A DNA stretch of 64,000 bases from Lichenifustis flavocetrariae (GCF_026130545.1 NZ_JAMOIM010000001.1:248001-312000); one strand, 5' to 3'; counted from the stretch's first letter, positions 42,075 through 51,923 are shown. The notes: generated by a model not told the origin, from the letters alone. Numbers and translations are program-made.

Positions 42075-42159
42075 TGGTGGAGGAGGTAGGACTCGAACCT
42101 ACGAAGGCGTAGCCAGCGGATTTACAGTCCGCCCCCTTTGCCACTCGGGACACTCCTCC
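42075..42159 (-). tRNA. tRNA-Tyr (anticodon GTA)
   Basis: On the reverse strand the gene starts GGAGGAGTGTCCCGAGTGGC, has anticodon loop ACTGTAAAT (anticodon GTA), a long variable arm as expected for type II tRNAs, T loop GTTCGAGTC and an encoded CCA end. The 85-base length fits tRNA-Tyr. It lies 45 bases upstream of tRNA-Gly on the same strand. Confidence 0.96.
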
Positions 42160-42286
42160 GCACCGACCTTGACACCGAAGCGTCATGTGGATGCCGAAAA
42201 AACGGATCCGCCAAGGCGAACCGTCCCTCTCGTGGCGCGCTTATGGGGGATGGGGCGCGGGTCTGTCAATCGGAAAACCGGCGGGA

Positions 42287-43960
42287 TCAGCGCTGTGCCG
42301 ATTGCCAGTTCGGCGCCTCGTAGAAGGGCGCGTTGGAGGCGGGCAGAAGCGGGCGACCGCGAATGTGGTCGGCGGCTTTTTCGGCCAGCATGATGGTCGG
42401 GGCATTGAGATTGCCGGTGGTGATGGTCGGCATGATCGAGCTGTCCGCCACCCGGAGGGCCTCAAGGCCGATGACGCGCGTCTCGCGATCGACGACCGCC
42501 ATCGGGTCGGCCGCGTCGCCCATGCGGCAGGTGGAGCAGGGATGGTACGCGCTCTCCACCCGCGTCTTGATGAAGGCGTCGATCTCGTCGTCGCTCTGCA
42601 CGGCTGAACCCGGTTCGATCTCCTCGCCCCGGTAAGGCGCGAAAGCGGGTCGGGCGAAGATCTCGCGGGTCAACCGCACCGCGGCCCGCATTTCGGTCCA
42701 ATCGTCCGGATGGCTCATGTAGTTGAAGAAGAGCGCCGGCTTGTCGCGCGGGTCCTTCGAGCGGAGTTTGACTTCGCCCCGGCTCTTCGACCGCATCGGC
42801 CCGACATGGGCCTGGAAGCCATGCCGGTCGGCCAGATCCTTACCGTTGTAGGAAATGGCAGCCGGCAGGAAATGATATTGCAGGTCGGGCCAGCGCACGC
42901 CCGGGCGGCTGCGGATGAAGGCGCAACTTTCGAAATGATTCGTCGCGCCGAGTCCGTCGCGGGTGAGCAGCCATTGCGCGCCGATCTTGGCTTTCGCCAG
43001 TAGCCCGAGCGAGGAATAGAGCGTGATCGGTTGCGTGGCGGCCACCTGAAAATAGATCTCCAGATGGTCGGTCAGATTCGCGCCCACGCCTGGGCGGTCG
43101 GCCACGAGCGGGATGGCGTGCTGGGCAAGTTCCCTGGCGGGACCGACCCCCGACAATTTGAGCAGTTGCGGCGAGTTGATCGCGCCGCCCGCAAGAACCA
43201 CCTCACGCCGGGCCCGGGGTGTCACGGACGTGCCGCCGCGCGTGCACACGACCCCGACGGCGCGGCGGCCCTCGAAGGCGATGCGTTCGACCAGCGTCTC
43301 GGTCCAGACCGTCAGGTTCTTTCGCGTCCGCGCCGTGTCGAGGTAAGCACGCGCGGCGCTCCAACGGCGGCCGTTATGGACCGTACGGTCCATGCGGCCG
43401 AAGCCCTCCTGCTGGGCGCCGTTCACGTCTTCGGTCACGGGATAGCCGGCCTGCCGGCCTGCCTCGATAAAAGCTCGATAGAGCGGGTTGTCGAGCCGGC
43501 CGTAACTTGTATGCAGAGGGCCGTCATGGCCGCGATAGCCATCGCCGCCTTCGCCCCGCGTCTCGGCACGGCGGAAATAGGGCAGCACGTCGCGATAGGC
43601 CCAGCCGCGCGCGCCGGCCTCATCCCAACCGTCGAAGTCGAGCGGGTTGCCCCGGATATAGACCATGCCGTTGATGGTCGACGAGCCGCCGATCACTTTG
43701 CCGCGCGGGCAGGAGATGCGCCGTCCGCCGAGCGCCGGCTCCGGCTCGCTTTCGTAGTTCCAGTTCGCGCGTTCGATGTTCATCGCCATCGCCAGGGCGC
43801 TCGGCATCGCCATCAGGATGTGGCGGTCGCTGCCGCCACCCTCGATCAGCAGCACCGTGGCGGTGCCGTCTTCCGTTAGTCGATTGGCGAGAACGCAGCC
43901 GGCCGACCCCGCGCCGACGATGATGTAGTCATAAACGATCGATGGGCCGGCTTGCGTCAC
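42287..43960 (-). CDS. betA: Choline dehydrogenase-like GMC oxidoreductase
   Basis: FAD-dependent oxidoreductase of 557 residues in the glucose-methanol-choline family, very probably choline dehydrogenase, which makes betaine aldehyde and then betaine. It has the Rossmann motif YIIVGAGSAGCVLANRL, GMC signature 1 around GKVIGGSSTINGMVYIRGN, signature 2 GGAINSPQLLKLSGVGP and the catalytic His region ESAYHPCSTCRMG. GTG 43960, with AGAGG five bases upstream, is chosen; the frame is open far beyond, but that part overlaps the regulator gene in another frame. The start overlaps the end of the GlxA/GbdR-like regulator gene by 32 bases. No betB or choline transporter is nearby. Confidence 0.9.
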   Translation of the reverse strand: MTQAGPSIVYDYIIVGAGSAGCVLANRLTEDGTATVLLIEGGGSDRHILMAMPSALAMAMNIERANWNYESEPEPALGGRRISCPRGKVIGGSSTINGMVYIRGNPLDFDGWDEAGARGWAYRDVLPYFRRAETRGEGGDGYRGHDGPLHTSYGRLDNPLYRAFIEAGRQAGYPVTEDVNGAQQEGFGRMDRTVHNGRRWSAARAYLDTARTRKNLTVWTETLVERIAFEGRRAVGVVCTRGGTSVTPRARREVVLAGGAINSPQLLKLSGVGPARELAQHAIPLVADRPGVGANLTDHLEIYFQVAATQPITLYSSLGLLAKAKIGAQWLLTRDGLGATNHFESCAFIRSRPGVRWPDLQYHFLPAAISYNGKDLADRHGFQAHVGPMRSKSRGEVKLRSKDPRDKPALFFNYMSHPDDWTEMRAAVRLTREIFARPAFAPYRGEEIEPGSAVQSDDEIDAFIKTRVESAYHPCSTCRMGDAADPMAVVDRETRVIGLEALRVADSSIMPTITTGNLNAPTIMLAEKAADHIRGRPLLPASNAPFYEAPNWQSAQR

Positions 43961-45014
43961 GATCACCTCTGCGGGGGTTGCGCCGTTCCTGCGACGGCGT
44001 GCGGGAGAAGTGCTCGCTGTAGCACTTCGAAAAATGGGAGGCCGAGACGAACCCGCAGGCGAGGCCGATCGACAGAATCGGCATGGAGGTCTGCAGCAGC
44101 AGGTGGCGGGCGCGTTCGAGCCGCAGGCCCAGATAGTAGCGGGTGGGCGCCTGGCCCAAATATTTACGGAACAGACGTTCGAGTTGGCGAGTGGAAAGCC
44201 CCACGCGGTCGGCAAGATCGGCGCAGGACATCGGTTGCTCGATACAGCGCTCCATCTCACCCACGACGCTGATGAGCTTCGGATGCGCGACCCCGAGCCG
44301 GGCCCGTAGTTCCATGCGCTGCCGCTCGTGCGCATCGCGCATGCGATGGTGAATCAGCTGATCGGTCACCGCGGAGGCGACATCCTTGCCGCGCTGGCGG
44401 GCGATGATCGACAGCATCATATCGATCGCCGCCGTGCCACCCGCGCAGGTGAAACGCGTGCGATCCAGCTCGAACAGTTCCTGAGTGACCGAGAGGTCCG
44501 GGAACTCCTCGTGGAAGCTGTCGAAATTGTCCCAGTGGATGGTGCAGCGGTAGCCATCCAGAAGACCCGCGCGGGCCAGAATATAAGGACCGGTGCAGAT
44601 CGCACCGAGCGTCACCCCGCGACTTGCCAGGCCACGTAGCTTGGCCATCAGGTCGCGCGTGTCGACGGTCTGCACATCGACGCCGGCGCAGACCACGGCG
44701 GCGGCCGCGCCGGCCGCCTCGTCGTAGCTCCCGTCCGCCGGAATCGCGATGCCGTTGGAGGCTTGCACGGGTCTGCCGTCGCACGTCAGGATCAGCCATC
44801 GGTAGGCCGGCCGGCCCAGCGCCCGATTGGCGAGGCGCAGGGGCTCCACCGCGGACGCGAAGGCGATCATCGAGAAATCATGCACCATCATGAACGCGAT
44901 GGTGATGCAACTGGCATCGCTCTCCGAGAGGGTTTCAAATGGCGGAGCCGGCCGCTGCGACCGGAGCGGAAGTATCCTGGCCTTGTCCTCAGACCGAACC
45001 GACACATGGGTCAT
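43929..45014 (-). CDS. GlxA/GbdR-family AraC-type regulator
   Basis: Transcription regulator of 361 residues. The N-terminal two-thirds is a DJ-1/PfpI-like domain (about residues 35-215, with the nucleophile-elbow Cys in GAICTGPYILARAG). The C-terminal third carries two AraC-type helix-turn-helix motifs (about 250-345: MSCADLADRVGLSTRQLERL and MPILSIGLACGFVSASHFSK). This is the layout of GbdR, which activates choline and glycine betaine catabolism. The location, overlapping the betA start by 32 bases, supports that role. ATG 45014 follows a GAGG; a longer frame to 45068 exists. The inducer would be betaine or dimethylglycine by analogy. Confidence 0.88.
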   Translation of the reverse strand: MTHVSVRSEDKARILPLRSQRPAPPFETLSESDASCITIAFMMVHDFSMIAFASAVEPLRLANRALGRPAYRWLILTCDGRPVQASNGIAIPADGSYDEAAGAAAAVVCAGVDVQTVDTRDLMAKLRGLASRGVTLGAICTGPYILARAGLLDGYRCTIHWDNFDSFHEEFPDLSVTQELFELDRTRFTCAGGTAAIDMMLSIIARQRGKDVASAVTDQLIHHRMRDAHERQRMELRARLGVAHPKLISVVGEMERCIEQPMSCADLADRVGLSTRQLERLFRKYLGQAPTRYYLGLRLERARHLLLQTSMPILSIGLACGFVSASHFSKCYSEHFSRTPSQERRNPRRGDRDASRPIDRL

Positions 45015-45244
45015 TGCCACGTGAACCTCATCCAGTGATGGATCGAACGGACCGGCCGCGATTGGCATTTGTCCAATTCAAACCTAGCCTAAACGACCAG
45101 GCTCATGCAATTCCGACACCACTGTCGAATTCACGACACGATTGAGAACCACTTGGCCGCTTCTCAGCCCTTCAGCCCGTAACCCGGAACTCTCCTGGTA
45201 CCAGCCCATTGGACGGAGAGGCTTCTGACGGGACGACGGCTTCG

Positions 45245-45532
45245 ATGCGCAACATCACCCGAATCGCTTTGACGTTTTCAGCGGTGTTTCTGGCGCAAAT
45301 CACTGCTGCGGTGTCCGCTGAGGGCCGATCGGCGAAGCCGCCGGTGTTGGTGGCTCAACTCGGCAACCTCGGGCCGACCAGCCAGCCCTACGGCTATCAA
45401 CCGTATAACGATCGGAATCCAACGGGTTTTTATCACCCGAACGGCATGGGGTACGGCTCCTATTACATGACGCCGAAATATCACGGTCACCGCATTCACG
45501 CGCTGCGGTACCGGAAATTCCGAGGCTATTGA
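45245..45532 (+). CDS. Small secreted Tyr/Gly-rich protein
   Basis: Predicted secreted protein of 95 residues: leader with hydrophobic core IALTFSAVFLAQITAAVSA, then a tyrosine-, proline- and glycine-rich mature part (YGYQPYNDRNPTGFYHP, then GYGSYYMTPKYHGHRI). No named domain is recognised. Similar small Tyr-rich exported proteins occur in many Hyphomicrobiales. It is alone, divergent from the regulator gene, with about 230 bases of non-coding sequence before it. Confidence 0.65.
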   Translation: MRNITRIALTFSAVFLAQITAAVSAEGRSAKPPVLVAQLGNLGPTSQPYGYQPYNDRNPTGFYHPNGMGYGSYYMTPKYHGHRIHALRYRKFRGY

Positions 45533-45642
45533 GGCGAAATCGATTTACCCTGCTGCTAACTTAGGCAAGGAGGCAGCGGGGAAGTGTTAAGGTCCACACT
45601 CCACGCTGCGACAATGCTCCGCACCAGGCAGGGACTGCGACT

Positions 45643-45876
45643 TTGACCGAGCAGCGTCTGACGACCTTTTCGGGGGACATCACCCCGCTGATTGGCTGGT
45701 TCGTGACATCCGGCCATCCTCTCATCCAGCAGCGGTTCTACGCCGCCATCGACAGCTCTGGGCTGCTCTGCTGGACCGACGATCTCGCGGCCGCCGAACA
45801 GTTCCCGTTGCGGGAAGACGCGGAGCGGTTCGCTTCGCTCTTGTGCCCGAACGAAGACTGGTCGGTCATTCGCTGA
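45643..45876 (+). CDS. Small hypothetical protein
   Basis: Possible gene for a 77-residue soluble protein (TTFSGDITPLIGWFVTSGHP at the start, then WTDDLAAAEQFPLREDAERF). The TTG start at 45643 has AGGGA about 8 bases upstream. The composition looks protein-like, with an acidic C-terminal half. Its last 11 bases overlap the end of the convergent glycosylase gene. No family is recognised, so existence is uncertain. Confidence 0.5.
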   Translation: MTEQRLTTFSGDITPLIGWFVTSGHPLIQQRFYAAIDSSGLLCWTDDLAAAEQFPLREDAERFASLLCPNEDWSVIR

Positions 45877-47155
45877 GCGGAACGGCTGGGACGTTCTCGT
45901 CGATCGGAGCTGCACCTCTGTGTGGCAGCACTTGGCCAAGAGCCGATGCCAGATCTCCGCCGCTCCCCACGATCACGCGGTCGAGCCCGAGCCAGGCGGC
46001 CATTAAGGTCAGTTCCGCTGCGAGATGTTCGCAGAGATCGGCGGGCGGGTGGGGCTCGGCATGGGCGTTCTGCACGAGGAGCGCCGAGGCATGGCGGTCG
46101 GCCTTCAGGTCCACCCTGGCCGCCAGTTTGTCGCCGAGCAGAAACGGCAGCACGTAATAGCCGTGCAGCCGTTTGTCCGCCGGGGTGTAGATTTCGATCC
46201 TGTAGCGAAGTCCGAACAGGCGCTCCGTACGGTCGCGGGCCCAGATCAGCGGATCGAACGGGGCCAGGAGGGCCCGCGCCAAGGCCCGCCGCGGCTGCCT
46301 GGCGTCTCGATGCAGGTAGGCCTGCTGCTCCCACCCCTGCACCCGCACCGGAATGAGATCGCCCGCTTCGACGAGCTCATCAAGGCGCGGCTTGGCGTCA
46401 TCGGGCGAAAGGCGGAAGTAATCGCGTAAGTCATTGGCGGTTGCGACGCCGAGAGCCTTCGCGGAAAGTGCGAGCAGGGCCCGGTGCGCCTCGGCCTCTT
46501 CAGGCGTGGGCCTGTCGAGGATGCTGGCGGGCAGGACGCGCTCGGTGAGGTCGTAGACGCGCTCGAAGGTGCCGCGCCGGGTGCGCGTGGTGATTCGACC
46601 GCTCCAGAACAGCCATTCGAGCGCGGCCTTGCTGTCGCTCCAGCCCCACCAGCCACCGAGCCCGCGTGCGCCGCCGAGTTCAGCCGCCGTGAGCGGACCC
46701 ATTTCGGTGATTCGTTGCAGAACGGCCTCGGCTTCGGGCCGGCGCTCCGTTGCAAAAGCTTTTAGCCCGCTCCAGACCCCAATGCCGCGGTCAGCACGCG
46801 CCATCCGCCAGCGCAGCAGCGGCTGCATATCGAGTGGCAGAAGCGAAGCTTCATGGGCCCAATATTCGAACAGGCGCTGCGGCCGGCCCCAGGCGGCAGC
46901 CTCAAGCGTCGACCGGGGGTAGGAGCCGAGCCGCGAAAACAGCGGCATATAATGCGCCCGGGTCAGCACATTGACGCTGTCGATCTGCAGCAGATTGAGC
47001 CGGCCGATGGCGCGACCGAGCGTGCCCCAGTTCATGACGCCTGTCGGACGCGGATCGGCAAGGCCTTGCGCCGCAAGCGCGACGCGCCGGGCAACGGGTA
47101 GGGAAAGTGTCTCGGCCACAATCGGCGTGATAGCCTGTGCGGCCTCTCGGGCCAA
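45866..47155 (-). CDS. YcaQ-family DNA glycosylase (winged-helix)
   Basis: DNA glycosylase of the YcaQ/AlkX type, 429 residues, built of winged-helix domains. The family unhooks interstrand crosslinks and removes bulky alkylated bases. The catalytic Gln-x-Asp motif is seen in LLQIDSVNVLTRAHYMPLFSR, shown here in part (Q-I-D at about residues 57-59), and the EYWAHEASLLPL block follows. The TTG at 47155 is the furthest start; GTG 47119 is an alternative, and neither has a clear ribosome-binding site. It is 29 bases from the end of the MFS gene on the same strand, so it may be co-transcribed with it. Confidence 0.9.
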   Translation of the reverse strand: MAREAAQAITPIVAETLSLPVARRVALAAQGLADPRPTGVMNWGTLGRAIGRLNLLQIDSVNVLTRAHYMPLFSRLGSYPRSTLEAAAWGRPQRLFEYWAHEASLLPLDMQPLLRWRMARADRGIGVWSGLKAFATERRPEAEAVLQRITEMGPLTAAELGGARGLGGWWGWSDSKAALEWLFWSGRITTRTRRGTFERVYDLTERVLPASILDRPTPEEAEAHRALLALSAKALGVATANDLRDYFRLSPDDAKPRLDELVEAGDLIPVRVQGWEQQAYLHRDARQPRRALARALLAPFDPLIWARDRTERLFGLRYRIEIYTPADKRLHGYYVLPFLLGDKLAARVDLKADRHASALLVQNAHAEPHPPADLCEHLAAELTLMAAWLGLDRVIVGSGGDLASALGQVLPHRGAAPIDENVPAVPLSE

Positions 47156-47184
47156 ACACTTTCAGCGTCAGCGAAAGGCCGACG

Positions 47185-48360
47185 TCAGGCCGCTGATCCC
47201 GCAAGGGACAGTCGCCGCCGGGACAAAACTGCGTCCAGCATGAGGACGATCAGGGCGGAGGCGGCCAATATGGCGCTTATCGTGGGAAGCTGCGCATAGG
47301 ACATGCCGGCCGCGATCGCGCTGCCGCCCAGCCAGGCGCCGAGCGCATTGCCGAGGTTGAAGGCGCTTTGATTGAGGGACGAAGCCAAGTTGGGGGCCTC
47401 GGCGGCGCCGTCGACGACTCGCATCTGCAAGGGAGCGCCGCTCGCGAAATGCACGAGGCCCCAGCCGGTGATCGCGGCGGCCGCGCCAACCGGGGTGGTG
47501 ATCGCCAGACCGAGAACCAGCAGCATCAGGACCAGGGTTCCGGTCAGGCCGATCAGGGCGGTGAGCTGCCGCCAATCCGCCAGACGGCCACCGAGCAGGT
47601 TGCCGATGGTGATGCCGACGCCAAACAGCAGCAGCACGGTCGTGACGCCGTGCGACGAGATGCCAGCCACGGTTTCGAGAAGCGGTGTCACATAGGTGAA
47701 GGTGGCGAAGAGGCTCGCCGACAGCAATGTGCTGACCAGCATGGGAAGCAATACCGCCGGCTTGGCCAACACCCTTATCTCTTGGCTGAGCCTGATGCCG
47801 CGCTGCGGCGGCGAGGCGGGGAGCCAGCGCATAATTGCAAAAGCGGCCAGGATCCCGATCGGCACGATGGCCCAGAAGCTCGCTCGCCAGCCAGCCCATT
47901 GGCCGAGCGCCGTCCCAAGCGGCACGCCGAGCACATTGGCCAGCGTCAGGCCGGAAAACATGATGGACACGGCCTGCGAGCGCTGCTTCGGCGGAACGAG
48001 GCTTGAAGCCACGACCGCGCCGATGCCGAAGAACGTGCCGTGGCAAAGCGCCGTGAGAAGCCGGGCCGCCATGAGCAGTCGATAGCTCGGCGCGATTGCA
48101 CAGAGGAAATTGCCGAGGATGAAAAGGCCGACAAGCAGCAGCAGGGCGCGCTTGCGCGACAGCCCCGACAACAACGCCGCCATGACGGGAGACCCGAAAG
48201 TGACGCCGAGCGCATAGCCGCCGATCAGCAGTCCGGCGGCCGGGATCGTCACATCGAGATCCCGCGCGACATCCGGCAACAACCCCATGATCACGAATTC
48301 GGTCGTGCCGATTCCGAAGGATGCGATCGCGAGCGCGATCAGCGACATCGGCAATTTCAT
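47185..48360 (-). CDS. MFS transporter (AraJ/YdhP-like efflux)
   Basis: Major facilitator transporter of 391 residues with twelve predicted membrane segments. The N-terminal GTTEFVIMGLLPDVARDLDV block and the GSPVMAALLSGLSRKRALLL motif A region are typical of the DHA1 arabinose-efflux-like group (AraJ, YdhP, Bcr). The substrate is unknown; sugars or drugs are usual. ATG 48360 is used. It lies 164 bases after ilvD on the same strand. Confidence 0.9.
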   Translation of the reverse strand: MKLPMSLIALAIASFGIGTTEFVIMGLLPDVARDLDVTIPAAGLLIGGYALGVTFGSPVMAALLSGLSRKRALLLLVGLFILGNFLCAIAPSYRLLMAARLLTALCHGTFFGIGAVVASSLVPPKQRSQAVSIMFSGLTLANVLGVPLGTALGQWAGWRASFWAIVPIGILAAFAIMRWLPASPPQRGIRLSQEIRVLAKPAVLLPMLVSTLLSASLFATFTYVTPLLETVAGISSHGVTTVLLLFGVGITIGNLLGGRLADWRQLTALIGLTGTLVLMLLVLGLAITTPVGAAAAITGWGLVHFASGAPLQMRVVDGAAEAPNLASSLNQSAFNLGNALGAWLGGSAIAAGMSYAQLPTISAILAASALIVLMLDAVLSRRRLSLAGSAA

Positions 48361-48524
48361 GAAAGTTGGTCCGCGACGGTCAGGTTGCCCGGCGCGAACC
48401 TACAGCTGGCATGTCACGGTCGGAAGACACGCTTTTGCATTGCAGCATATTGCGGCGCGAATGGTTTGCTGCCGGACCGGTCGCCCATGTGACTGGCTTA
48501 CCCACGCAAAGGGGCATGGATTCG

Positions 48525-50357
48525 TCACACCTTCCGCACAGCCCCCTTCGCCGCGCTCGTTGTCATCGCCGCATAGGCCTTCAGCGCCGTCGTTACCTTC
48601 CGCTTGCGAACCTCTGCCGGGTGCCAGCCCTTTTCCGCCTGTGCCTCACGCCGTGCGGCAAGCTCCGCGTCGCTGACGGCCAGATGGATCGACCGGTTCG
48701 GGATGTCGATCTCGATCGTGTCGCCCTCATGCACCAACCCGATCGTGCCGCCTTCGCCCGCTTCCGGCGAGACGTGACCGATGCAGAGACCGGACGAGCC
48801 GCCCGAGAAGCGGCCGTCGGTGACGAGCGCGCACACCTTGCCGAGACCTTTCGACTTCAGATAGCTCGTCGGATAGAGCATTTCCTGCATGCCGGGACCC
48901 CCGCGCGGCCCCTCATAGCGGATCAGCACGACGTCGCCAGGATGGACGCCGCCATTGAGGATGCCGAGAACGGCCGCATCCTGGCTCTCGAAAATGCGAG
49001 CCGTGCCGGTGAATTTCAGGATCGACTCGTCGACGCCGGCCGTCTTCACGATGCAGCCGTCTTCGGCGAGATTGCCGAAGAGCACCGCCAGCCCACCATC
49101 CTTCGAATAGGCATGTTCGACATTGCGGATCACGCCCGTCTCACGGTTTGTGTCGACGTCGTCGTAACGCTCGCTCTGACTGAAGGCCACCTGGGTCGGC
49201 ACGCCGCCTGGCGCCGCCTTGAAGAATTCATGCACCGACGCGCTCTTGGTGCGCACGACGTCCCAGCGATCGAGCGCGGCAGCGAGGCTCTCGGCATGGA
49301 CCGAACCGACGCTCGTGTCGATCAGCCCGGCGCGGTCGAGTTCGCCCAAGATCCCCATGATGCCGCCGGCATGATGGACGTCCTCCATATGGACGTCGGC
49401 GATCGAGGGCGCGACCTTGCAGAGCACAGGCACCCGGCGCGACAACCGGTCGATGTCCGCCATCGTGAAGTCAATCTCCGCCTCATGGGCGGCGGCGAGC
49501 AGATGCAGCACGGTGTTGGTGGAGCCCCCCATGGCGATGTCGAGCGTCATCGCGTTCTCGAAGGCCTTGAAGCTCGCGACGTTGCGGGGCAACACGCTCG
49601 CGTCATCCTGCTCGTAATAGCGGCGCGCGATATCGACGATCAGATGGCCGGCCTCGACGAAGAGGCGCTTGCGGTCCGCGTGGGTGGCAAGAGTCGAGCC
49701 GTTCCCGGGCAGCGACAGGCCGAGCGCCTCGGTGAGGCAGTTCATCGAATTGGCGGTGAACATGCCCGAACACGAACCGCAGGTCGGACAGGCCGAGCGC
49801 TCGATGACCTTGACGTCTTCATCGTCGACCCGGTCGTCGGCCGCAGCAATCATGGCGTCGACGAGGTCGAGTTTCTTGGTCTTTCCTGACTTCAGTACCG
49901 CCTTGCCGGCTTCCATCGGCCCACCCGAGACGAAGACGCTCGGGATATTGAGGCGCAGCGAGGCCATCAGCATCCCAGGAGTGATCTTGTCGCAGTTCGA
50001 GATGCACACCATCGCGTCGGCACAATGGGCATTGACCATATATTCCACACTGTCGGCGATCAGCTCGCGCGACGGGAGGGAATAGAGCATTCCGTCATGC
50101 CCCATGGCGATGCCGTCATCGACCGCGATGGTGTTGAATTCCTTGGCGACGCCGCCTGCCTTCTCGATTTCGCGCGCGACAAGCTGGCCGAGATCCTTCA
50201 GGTGCACGTGGCCGGGCACGAATTGCGTGAAGGAATTCACCACCGCGATGATCGGCTTGCCAAAATCCGAATCCTTCATCCCCGTGGCGCGCCAGAGACC
50301 GCGTGCGCCGGCCATGTTGCGGCCATGAGTTGTGGTGCGGGAGCGATAGGCGGGCAT
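48525..50357 (-). CDS. ilvD: Dihydroxy-acid dehydratase
   Basis: Iron-sulfur dehydratase of 610 residues in isoleucine and valine biosynthesis, turning 2,3-dihydroxy-isovalerate and its homologue into the 2-oxoacids. Cluster-binding cysteines are visible in [19 protein letters not shown] and [11 protein letters not shown]. The MAYRSRT-like start ([20 protein letters not shown]) is normal. It is the only branched-chain amino-acid gene in the window. It is divergent from the aldolase gene, with 289 bases between; no leader peptide or T-box-like structure was noticed. Confidence 0.96.
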   Translation of the reverse strand: MPAYRSRTTTHGRNMAGARGLWRATGMKDSDFGKPIIAVVNSFTQFVPGHVHLKDLGQLVAREIEKAGGVAKEFNTIAVDDGIAMGHDGMLYSLPSRELIADSVEYMVNAHCADAMVCISNCDKITPGMLMASLRLNIPSVFVSGGPMEAGKAVLKSGKTKKLDLVDAMIAAADDRVDDEDVKVIERSACPTCGSCSGMFTANSMNCLTEALGLSLPGNGSTLATHADRKRLFVEAGHLIVDIARRYYEQDDASVLPRNVASFKAFENAMTLDIAMGGSTNTVLHLLAAAHEAEIDFTMADIDRLSRRVPVLCKVAPSIADVHMEDVHHAGGIMGILGELDRAGLIDTSVGSVHAESLAAALDRWDVVRTKSASVHEFFKAAPGGVPTQVAFSQSERYDDVDTNRETGVIRNVEHAYSKDGGLAVLFGNLAEDGCIVKTAGVDESILKFTGTARIFESQDAAVLGILNGGVHPGDVVLIRYEGPRGGPGMQEMLYPTSYLKSKGLGKVCALVTDGRFSGGSSGLCIGHVSPEAGEGGTIGLVHEGDTIEIDIPNRSIHLAVSDAELAARREAQAEKGWHPAEVRKRKVTTALKAYAAMTTSAAKGAVRKV

Positions 50358-50646
50358 AGCGAACCTTCTGGGCTTGGAGCGCCGGTGCGCCCAAGGATAC
50401 GGTCATGATTTTATGTCTGATCTAAACCTCTCCGAGCACCTTGGCCAGAGCAACCCGTTGTGCCGCCGGACATGCGAGGAGCTAACAAGGACTTTCACCC
50501 GCCCCGCCCGAGCGGGCCGCGATTGCGCGCGATTAAGCGATGTCGAACGTTGGCACCGGGCCCGTTCCCCAATATCCTGGCGCCGTCAACAGCGGCCGGT
50601 CGACGGGTCGGCGTGGCATTAAATGCGCCTCAGGCGGGGAACGAAC

Positions 50647-51540
50647 ATGGCGGAAAACAAAATGTTGGCGCAGATGTCCGAGAAGAGCGGCTTCATCGCC
50701 GCCTTGGACCAGAGCGGAGGATCGACGCCGGGAGCCCTGCGGGCCTATGGCATCCCGGCCAGCGCCTATAACGGCGACGCTGAAATGTTCAAGCTCGTGC
50801 ACGAGATGCGCGTGCGTATCATGACGGCGCCTGCTTTCACGGGCGACAAGGTGATCGGCACGATTCTGTTCGAGAAGACGATGGACGGCGAGGCCGAGGG
50901 CAAGCCCGTTCCGACCTTCCTGTGGGAGCGTGGCATCGTGCCCTTCGTCAAGGTCGACAAAGGGCTCGAGGCCGAGAAGGACGGCGTGCAACTCATGAAG
51001 CCGATTTCCGATCTCGACACGCTGCTGGCCCGCGCCGCCAAACTGGGCGTGTTCGGCACCAAGATGCGGTCGGTCATCAACCTTGCGTCACAGGACGGTA
51101 TCGCGGCCATCGTGGCTCAGCAATTCGAAGTGGCAGCGCAGATCGGCAGGCATGGGCTGATCCCGATCATCGAGCCCGAAGTGTCGATCAAGAGCCCGGA
51201 CAAGGCCGGCGCCGAAGCGATCCTCAAGGCCGAACTGGCCAAGCATCTCGATGCGTTGCCCCATGACCGCAACGTCATGCTCAAGCTGACGATCCCGGAT
51301 GTCACGGACACCTATGCGCCTTTCGCCGGGCACGACCGCGTGGTCCGCGTGGTGGCGCTGTCGGGCGGCTACAAGCGGGACGATGCCTGCCGGCGCCTGG
51401 CGAAGAACCACGGCATGATCGCGAGCTTCTCGCGGGCGCTCGTCGATGACCTGAAATATTCGATGAGCGACGCGGAGTTCAACGCCGCGCTGGGCCATGC
51501 GATCGCCGAGATCTATCAGGCGTCGACCGTCAAGCACTGA
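50647..51540 (+). CDS. Class I fructose-bisphosphate aldolase
   Basis: Schiff-base (class I) aldolase of 297 residues, splitting fructose 1,6-bisphosphate to triose phosphates. It starts MAENKMLAQMSEKSGFIAAL and has LDQSGGSTPGAL, and the Schiff-base Lys is expected in VMLKLTIPDV (about residue 216). Another conserved block, IIEPEVSIKSPDK, is also present. ATG 50647, with GGGGAACGAAC before it, is chosen over an upstream frame at 50623. The enzyme is the short bacterial class I type found also in Staphylococcus. It has no neighbouring glycolytic gene. Confidence 0.92.
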   Translation: MAENKMLAQMSEKSGFIAALDQSGGSTPGALRAYGIPASAYNGDAEMFKLVHEMRVRIMTAPAFTGDKVIGTILFEKTMDGEAEGKPVPTFLWERGIVPFVKVDKGLEAEKDGVQLMKPISDLDTLLARAAKLGVFGTKMRSVINLASQDGIAAIVAQQFEVAAQIGRHGLIPIIEPEVSIKSPDKAGAEAILKAELAKHLDALPHDRNVMLKLTIPDVTDTYAPFAGHDRVVRVVALSGGYKRDDACRRLAKNHGMIASFSRALVDDLKYSMSDAEFNAALGHAIAEIYQASTVKH

Positions 51541-51549
51541 GCGCCGCAT

Positions 51550-51577
51550 GGCCCTCCAGTCTTGAATGCAGAGGGCC
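51550..51577 (+). terminator. Hairpin after aldolase gene
   Basis: GGCCCTC and GAGGGCC form a 7-bp perfect stem around a 14-base loop, 9 bases after the aldolase stop. There is no T run, so termination is possible but not proven. Nothing else is seen up to 51689. Confidence 0.4.
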
Positions 51578-51689
51578 GTGACTGAGCCTGCTCTTGCAAA
51601 AGCGGGATCAGTCATTTGGACCCGCACATTGAAGCAGAATTGAAAATGTCTGCTTCAATGTGCTTCGCGCAATCGGACTACTGTTCCGG

Positions 51690-51923
51690 CTAGAGGCCTG
51701 CGGCCAGGCGAAGAGCCGCGTTGATCCGCTCCTGCCATCCAGGTCCGTCCGCCTGGAATTTCTCCAGCACGTCCTGGTCGATCCGCAAAGACACCGTTTC
51801 GCGCGCACCGGGAAGCGCGGCCGAGGGAGCCGGACCCTCGATCGGCTTGGTCGTCACTTTCTTGAACGCGGCCTCGGCGGCCTGCACCGCGTCCATGGGA
51901 CGTCGTGTTCTCTCGAATGCCAT
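51690..51923 (-). CDS. Orphan BrnA-family antitoxin
   Basis: Protein of 77 residues with the BrnA-type ribbon-helix-helix C-terminus: ETVSLRIDQDVLEKFQADGP then GWQERINAALRLAAGL. BrnA partners the BrnT toxin, but no brnT is found: only 58 bases separate this gene from the end of the upstream LuxR-type gene. GAGGAAAG lies 4 bases before ATG 51923, a strong site, which favours a real gene. It may be a solitary transcription regulator. Confidence 0.82.
   Translation of the reverse strand: MAFERTRRPMDAVQAAEAAFKKVTTKPIEGPAPSAALPGARETVSLRIDQDVLEKFQADGPGWQERINAALRLAAGL

Noticed and set aside
43961-44335. N-terminal extension of the betA frame
   Set aside because: The extra 125 codons lie antiphase within the AraC-type domain of the regulator gene and show no similarity to GMC enzymes; GTG 43960 with AGAGG is the better start.
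51550-51640. Two neighbouring inverted repeats after the aldolase gene as a possible attenuator
   Set aside because: The second repeat (CCTGCTC...AAGCGGG) is imperfect and neither has a T run; kept only as a weak terminator.
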